From positions 3,534,001 through 3,598,000 of the forward strand of contig NZ_CP015224.1 of the NCBI RefSeq assembly GCF_001629735.1: a DNA stretch of 64,000 nucleotides, given 5' to 3'. Shown in pieces: positions 59,551 to 64,000 of this stretch. Below the pieces are notes generated by a model, which saw only the letters and a program-made list of their open reading frames with translations, did not search any database and was not told where the DNA came from. The translations under genes were made by a program, and so were the position numbers. The stretch is from Lysinibacillus sphaericus. Its GTDB lineage: Bacteria > Bacillota > Bacilli > Bacillales_A > Planococcaceae. The stretch's first letter is position 1. Each line of letters begins with the position of its first letter.

Positions 59551-61188
59551 TTATTCTCCTATTCTTAGAGGTATACGGAGTTCTTCATCAGGTTGGAGAG
59601 TTGCGTACTTCCAAATATAAATATCAATGTCTTTTTTATTGAAATTATCATACTCGTCTATTATTTTATTATGATCCAAGCGTATGCGCGGTATTCCACC
59701 GACTCTTTCATTATTATCCAAGTAATATGTTTGCCCAACTCCACCGAACGATGGATTTGTACTAGAAGACTCCACATAGAAGTAATTGTCTTTCTTATAA
59801 TATGTCCATGTGATAGGATATCCACCAATACTAGACGTTTTAGTTTGAGGTTTGTCCGATATATTAGTCAGTCGAACTGGTTGACTATCCCCTTCGAACT
59901 CATTAACTCGTTCCTTCGCAACAAGCGTTACAGGTTGATTGGCTAAGGCAGTAGCATTCAGACCTACCATTTCAAAATGAAGTTCCGTTCTGTTTGCTTC
60001 TAAATTTAATCTTCCTTTTAATAGTGTTCCACCTACATCAAGGTAATAGTCATTGTAAGGCACACGGATGTATGTCTCTTTATCTTTGGATGTAAAAATC
60101 AATCGTACTTGAGTCGGGGTCACTTTTATTTCATGGATTTTAGCCCCAACAGCAATTTCATTGTCCAATGGAATATTTAGTACTTGTTTAAATGACCCAT
60201 TTTCCAAGTGTTTTTTTGATAGGTCCATATTAATATTCCAGGTACTCTCTTTGGTCTCTGTGATGTAATCATAAGTAAGCTGGAATTTTGCGCCTTCAGC
60301 CTGTAACACATCCGATTTAAATATTTGCTGACTCAAGTATCTCTCTGTAACTTCCCCTGGAGGGTGGAAACTAAAAGTTTCAGATTTTTGGATGGAATTA
60401 TCTTTTACATTCATAGCCTCTATAAAAATCCCTTTATCCTGCATATCAGGATCTGTAAATGTAACCGTTGATTGAAGTAGTACTTTCCCTTTTGAATGTT
60501 CAAAGGAATGTAAGGTTACACTATCAATGCCATCCTTGTGAATAGGTAAGACTTGAGTATTAAAGTTGTTAGGATCATAGTTGATAGACTGCTTTCCAAC
60601 ATCGATGATTTGAATTCCTTCTATCGTAAAATCAATATTAGTCGTCTGGTCTTTTGCCACCCATTCTGTCTCAAATATACCTTGGAACATACCAAGTTCT
60701 TCGTTCCAATCCTGTAAATACACTCCCTCAATAAAGTTCCCCTCTGAATCTTTTAATCCAATCTGATCAAATCTTACATCATTTCCATCCCAAGAGGTGT
60801 TAGGTTTCAGGCTATACAGTAAAGAAGTTCTATTATCATCTATAAACGCCGTGTGTACCGTTAACGTAAATCCGTCCTTCGTAATGGATTGCTCAATCGT
60901 CTGACCTAAGCCTTGTGCTAATGCCGATTGAATACCAGCTCTATATGAAAGAATGTTTGACCAATCATAATTCAGAGCTGCATAAACTGGCGTGGCCATG
61001 AGCGCGACAGCTAGTCCAGCCACCAAAGCGAATTTCTTTCTTCTGCGGGGGCGTTGTTCAATCGTTTCACCTTCAGCCATCTTTAACTCATCTTGTTCAA
61101 TAGAGCTCCACATTTGTTCAAAGTCAGGGTAGACCATATTATGATCTGCCTTCATCAATTTTTTCAGCTTCTGTTCAGTGCGTTCCAA
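59551..61188 (-). CDS. DUF4179 membrane protein, probable anti-sigma factor
   Basis: 545 residues from TTG 61188, after GGGAGAG; its start overlaps the sigma gene by 14 bases. Cytoplasmic N-terminus (1-50) with a MERTEQKLKKLMKADHNMVYPDFEQMW segment like anti-sigma domains, one membrane helix (about 53-70), then a large beta-rich outer part with DUF4179 (SYRAGIQSALAQGLGQTIEQSITKDGFTLTVH). Overlap with an ECF sigma gene indicates it holds the sigma factor at the membrane. Confidence 0.88.
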   Translation of the reverse strand: MERTEQKLKKLMKADHNMVYPDFEQMWSSIEQDELKMAEGETIEQRPRRRKKFALVAGLAVALMATPVYAALNYDWSNILSYRAGIQSALAQGLGQTIEQSITKDGFTLTVHTAFIDDNRTSLLYSLKPNTSWDGNDVRFDQIGLKDSEGNFIEGVYLQDWNEELGMFQGIFETEWVAKDQTTNIDFTIEGIQIIDVGKQSINYDPNNFNTQVLPIHKDGIDSVTLHSFEHSKGKVLLQSTVTFTDPDMQDKGIFIEAMNVKDNSIQKSETFSFHPPGEVTERYLSQQIFKSDVLQAEGAKFQLTYDYITETKESTWNINMDLSKKHLENGSFKQVLNIPLDNEIAVGAKIHEIKVTPTQVRLIFTSKDKETYIRVPYNDYYLDVGGTLLKGRLNLEANRTELHFEMVGLNATALANQPVTLVAKERVNEFEGDSQPVRLTNISDKPQTKTSSIGGYPITWTYYKKDNYFYVESSSTNPSFGGVGQTYYLDNNERVGGIPRIRLDHNKIIDEYDNFNKKDIDIYIWKYATLQPDEELRIPLRIGE

Positions 61189-61708
61189 ATTGATTCTCTC
61201 CCTTCAACCATAGATTTTGGTTTTGTTCCAGTTTTTTGCGCATTATTTTTAATGCTTTATGCAGCCTCGACTTCACTGTACCTACAGGAATTTTTAACGC
61301 TTCTGCGATTTCTACTAACGACAACTCACCGATAAAACGAAGGGTGACAACGGCCATGAGCTTTTCTGGCAGCTGCTTGAGCAATTCCTCCCATTCCTCC
61401 CCAGCTACCTTCTCCATGACAATAGTGTCTACGGACTTGACCAATGCCGTATTCTGCTCATGAAGAAGTTGAACCTGACCTTGTTTTTTCAATTGAGCCT
61501 GCTTTCTTTTTAACAAGTTTAAGCATTGGTTCATCGCAATGCGCATAATCCAAGCACGTGTATGCTCAATGCTTTTCCAATCCTGACGGAACACGGTGAC
61601 AAATACATCATGGCAGAGATCCTCTGCATCTTGTGCATTTCTTAGCATGTAGTAACAGGTACGGTATACATCCTTATTGTATGAATCAAATAATTCTCGT
61701 TCTGTCAA
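61175..61708 (-). CDS. ECF-type RNA polymerase sigma factor
   Basis: 177 residues, RBS AAAGGAG. Sigma2 region: LFDSYNKDVYRTCYYMLRNAQDAEDLCHDVFVTVFR and TRAWIMRIAMNQCLNLLKRK. Sigma4 region: LPEKLMAVVTLRFIGELSLVEIAEALKIPVGTVKSRLHKALKIM. SigV/SigX-like group controlled by a membrane anti-sigma partner, encoded next. Such pairs respond to envelope or lytic stress. Confidence 0.92.
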   Translation of the reverse strand: MTERELFDSYNKDVYRTCYYMLRNAQDAEDLCHDVFVTVFRQDWKSIEHTRAWIMRIAMNQCLNLLKRKQAQLKKQGQVQLLHEQNTALVKSVDTIVMEKVAGEEWEELLKQLPEKLMAVVTLRFIGELSLVEIAEALKIPVGTVKSRLHKALKIMRKKLEQNQNLWLKGENQFGTH

Positions 61709-61914
61709 TCTGAGTCACTCCTTTCTGACTGTTCTACTTTATAAACAAATGACTATTAGAAATGGTTCATCTTTTTTAGAACTTTCTTGTTATGTAATTC
61801 AATTAACCTCACAATAAAAACAGGTAGCAATAGTGTTTATGATAGGATATCTAAAACCCTCTGTTTTTTAGCTTTAGATTATATCATTGGGTTAGGATAT
61901 TATGGGTGCAACTA

Positions 61915-61961
61915 AAAAAAAGGCAACCCTAGCTAAATTCATAGCTTTGGGTAGCCTTTTC
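61915..61961 (-). terminator. Terminator after the TraB/GumN gene
   Basis: AAGGCTACCC/GGGTTGCCTT with inner AGCTA/TAGCT and T7 on the minus strand. Confidence 0.88.
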
Positions 61962-61966
61962 AAATT

Positions 61967-63328
61967 TTATTGATAAAACGGCTTTACCTTGTATCCGTTT
62001 TTCTCCAAATGATAACGAATATTTTTATCTACTAGGAAATGTCCTGATCCCACAACAACGAAGTACGTCCCTTTTTTCTCTTCCAGTACATTCATGATCT
62101 TCTTGGCCATTTGCTCATCACGTAAACCGAAAAGCATTTCATTGAACTCAGATGATGTACCCTCCATTGCTTGGAAGCTTTTTGCGAATTCTTCAACATT
62201 CCCTTGCTGCCAGCTTGTAAACCATTCTTGAAGCATTTCGGATTGATTTTCTTCAGATGGATTTATGATATTATCCAACACAGCAACTAGTGATTCCTCC
62301 TGTGCCTCTGGGGATAATGCTTCAAACATATCAACCTGTGCTCTTGTACCTTCTAATTCAATCACTGGCTTTTGCTGTAACTGTGCGTTCAATAAAAAGT
62401 ATATATCAATCCCATGCATTGCCATTTCTTGTGGTGTCATTCCAAAGGAATCGTCCATTGCCAGCATTGATAATGCGTTAGAAAGCATCCATGGCTTTTG
62501 CACTGTCAGTTCCTCCATTGGAAGATTGTAAAGCTTAGCGACTTGTTCAAGCTTCGCGTATGTTTCTGGTGCAACCGTATCTTTTAGTGTTTTACCATCT
62601 GTATACATTGCTTTTTCTGCATAGTATTCGAGTGCTTTCGTATCCAAGATATTCGCCTCTACTAATAGCGCATCCGATTCATTGAATGCCTTTACTAGCT
62701 TTTTATTAAATGGATATAAGTCTGGTGTTCCTAGATGAATAGAACCTAGTAAATATACAAGTGTATCCTCATCCTCGACAACCCAAGCTACTCCGTTCGA
62801 ACCTTGCTCTGCAAGCGCATATGTACTCTGAATGAAACGCACAGCTAATATAACAGCTTGTTGTGTCGTTGCCTTGTTCTCCAGTTGCAATCCGTTTGAA
62901 GAGCCTTGTAAAATATTATGCTCTTTCATAAATTGAATAGGATCTTTACCCACAGATAAATCATAGCGCGCTACAATATTATATAAACGTTTTACAATAT
63001 CCCCACGTGTGTTATCGTTCTTCACACTCACTGGTTTATATTGTTTGTTTTCTTCTAAGCCTAGAGATGCAATTTTCTTTTCTGTTAAAGCTAGTAGTTC
63101 ATTTACTTTATCTACCGGAATTTCTTGAAGGAAACCATCAAAATACCATTCCATTGGGTAGATTCCGTATTTTTCACCCTCATTTAATGTTGATATTGCC
63201 CACTCACTAATTGACGGTGTTAGAGGCAGTGACTGCTCCTCCGCATGAATCACAGGTACAACCGTTGTTAGCATCAATGAAGCACCAAGCAAAATAGCGC
63301 TTGTACGTTTCATGATCTTTTTTATCAT
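61967..63328 (-). CDS. Secreted TraB/GumN family protein
   Basis: 453 residues. Signal peptide (1-29, cleavage after IHA). Residues 35-165 form an S-layer-like helical region. The GumN/TraB domain spans about 180-453: VYLLGSIHLGTPDLYP (conserved Gly-x-x-His), ALLVEANI, PVIELEGTRAQVDMF and YFVVVGSGHFLVDKN (second His). Family members are putative metalloproteases (Tiki-like), but activity is unproven here. Own terminator. Confidence 0.88.
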   Translation of the reverse strand: MIKKIMKRTSAILLGASLMLTTVVPVIHAEEQSLPLTPSISEWAISTLNEGEKYGIYPMEWYFDGFLQEIPVDKVNELLALTEKKIASLGLEENKQYKPVSVKNDNTRGDIVKRLYNIVARYDLSVGKDPIQFMKEHNILQGSSNGLQLENKATTQQAVILAVRFIQSTYALAEQGSNGVAWVVEDEDTLVYLLGSIHLGTPDLYPFNKKLVKAFNESDALLVEANILDTKALEYYAEKAMYTDGKTLKDTVAPETYAKLEQVAKLYNLPMEELTVQKPWMLSNALSMLAMDDSFGMTPQEMAMHGIDIYFLLNAQLQQKPVIELEGTRAQVDMFEALSPEAQEESLVAVLDNIINPSEENQSEMLQEWFTSWQQGNVEEFAKSFQAMEGTSSEFNEMLFGLRDEQMAKKIMNVLEEKKGTYFVVVGSGHFLVDKNIRYHLEKNGYKVKPFYQ

Positions 63329-63502
63329 AAGATTTTCTCTCCCTTTTCTTCTTCCTTAACTACAACGTTTGAAATTATACCATAAATATACCAACTATTT
63401 TATATGTAAATGTGAAAATATTTACAAAAATGTATGGACTCTTAATTATGTCGCTATAGTTATTCAAGATCAATGTTAAACAATATTCACCCCATTAAAT
63501 AA

Positions 63503-63535
63503 GACGATGACACACATTCTTGTCATCGCCTTTAA
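63503..63535 (-). terminator. Hairpin after the right-edge gene
   Basis: GGCGATGACA/TGTCATCGTC on the minus strand, followed by a weak T-rich tail. Confidence 0.5.
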
Positions 63536-63543
63536 ATTAAAGC

Positions 63544-64000
63544 TTATTGCGTAAATTTAGGGTCTAATATACCAAGGCCACTGCCTTCCATTTCAAACTT
63601 CACTTTTGAAGCACCGTCTAAATTAACATTAACCTTTACCTTTTCTTTTATTGATCCACTATCATAGATCAATTTATTATCCGCGTAAATTTTCATATAG
63701 CCTATGCCGAATGAGCCCGCTGCTAGCTTTTTAACAGGCGTTAGAGATGTTTCAAATGTCTTATACTTTCCATTAACTAAGTATTCAACTGTATGATCTT
63801 GTACAGCCCCTCCACCGTGGAAACCTCCTAGTTGATAGGATTGTTCAAACTTTTCTCCAGTACTAATAACAATAGAGCTCGGGTTATGGAAGAAGTGATC
63901 TTCATCACTCCCAATAGGTTTTACATCTTTTAAAGAGATGAATTTAGGAACATCACCAATATAAACGGATTTTGATTTGCCATCCCATGTCACATTTTTT
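63544..64000 (-). CDS. Copper amine oxidase-like N-terminal-domain / NPCBM-like protein, 3' part
   Basis: Only the last 152 codons are in the window; the frame runs off the right edge. The visible start KNVTWDGKSKSVYIGDVPKF is the usual end of a copper-amine-oxidase N-terminal-type surface domain. The rest (SYQLGGFHGGGAVQDHTVEY, KKLAAGSFGIGYMKIYADNKLIYDSG, KVKVNVNLDGASKVKFEMEG) looks like an NPCBM-type beta-sandwich. A secreted or wall-associated protein is likely. Confidence 0.75.
   Translation of the reverse strand, partial: KNVTWDGKSKSVYIGDVPKFISLKDVKPIGSDEDHFFHNPSSIVISTGEKFEQSYQLGGFHGGGAVQDHTVEYLVNGKYKTFETSLTPVKKLAAGSFGIGYMKIYADNKLIYDSGSIKEKVKVNVNLDGASKVKFEMEGSGLGILDPKFTQ

Noticed and set aside
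1..64000. Search for CRISPR arrays, prophage modules, tRNA or rRNA genes
   Set aside because: No regularly spaced repeats, phage structural or integrase genes, or tRNA-like cloverleaf/CCA sequences were noticed by eye; a tool-based scan could still find a single tRNA.

Overview
The window is AT-rich DNA with mostly G-rich Shine-Dalgarno sites, frequent TTG/GTG starts and short strand-alternating operons. Its protein families (YunC, YunG, DUF1540, a Btr-like regulator, BltD, MocR regulators) and sporulation-style small proteins point to a spore-forming Bacillaceae/Planococcaceae chromosome, most like Lysinibacillus. This is inferred from protein resemblance only. No rRNA, tRNA, prophage or CRISPR array was seen. 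One decayed IS1182-type element is present.

Layout. 1-6.3 kb: small conserved genes (yunC, DUF2238, SIMPL), a histidine phosphatase, and two DMT exporters divergent from a MocR regulator. 6.3-13.3 kb (minus strand): a two-component system, a three-gene lantibiotic-immunity-type ABC transporter, an erythromycin-esterase-like lipoprotein and an AraC regulator. 13.4-14.2 kb: IS remnant. 14.2-24.9 kb: VOC protein, aldo/keto reductase with HxlR and MFS genes, a Fur-boxed siderophore-binding lipoprotein with a Btr-like regulator, a SAM-I riboswitch before a cyclase-family gene, DedA, HAD, DUF2225. 25-29 kb: a second, secreted erythromycin-esterase-like protein, then a DUF4272/SUKH pair. 29-36.6 kb: TetR/hydrolase, a blt-like MerR-BltD-MATE locus, GNATs, AI-2E transporter. 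37-42 kb: quinone/thiol-stress genes under an MhqR-like operator, Lrp, AhpD-like, Rrf2, cupin. 42.4-45 kb: decayed genes. 45-51 kb: second two-component system with an exported target, an ABC-F gene with a long attenuator leader, and YitT. 51-58.2 kb: Ddl with a DdlR-like regulator and two ABC systems. 58.2-64 kb: histidine attenuator on a broken hisS, MarR unit, ECF sigma/DUF4179, TraB/GumN protein, and an edge-truncated secreted protein.

Most interesting. (1) The same direct repeat (TTTAAAC-N4-TTTAAAC) lies 31-32 nt before a putative -10 both at the ABC/esterase operon and at the distant second esterase gene. This suggests one envelope-stress or antibiotic regulon run by the 13.3 kb two-component system. 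(2) The ABC-F gene has two leader peptides. One closely resembles the ErmD leader. The second is followed by mutually exclusive stems that hide the ribosome binding site. (3) A GNAT gene has a leader peptide with an ErmC-like IFIV at positions 6-9. (4) A leader with three His codons plus a terminator precedes a truncated hisS. (5) A SAM-I riboswitch controls a lone cyclase-family gene. (6) Two genes are split by single in-frame stop codons.
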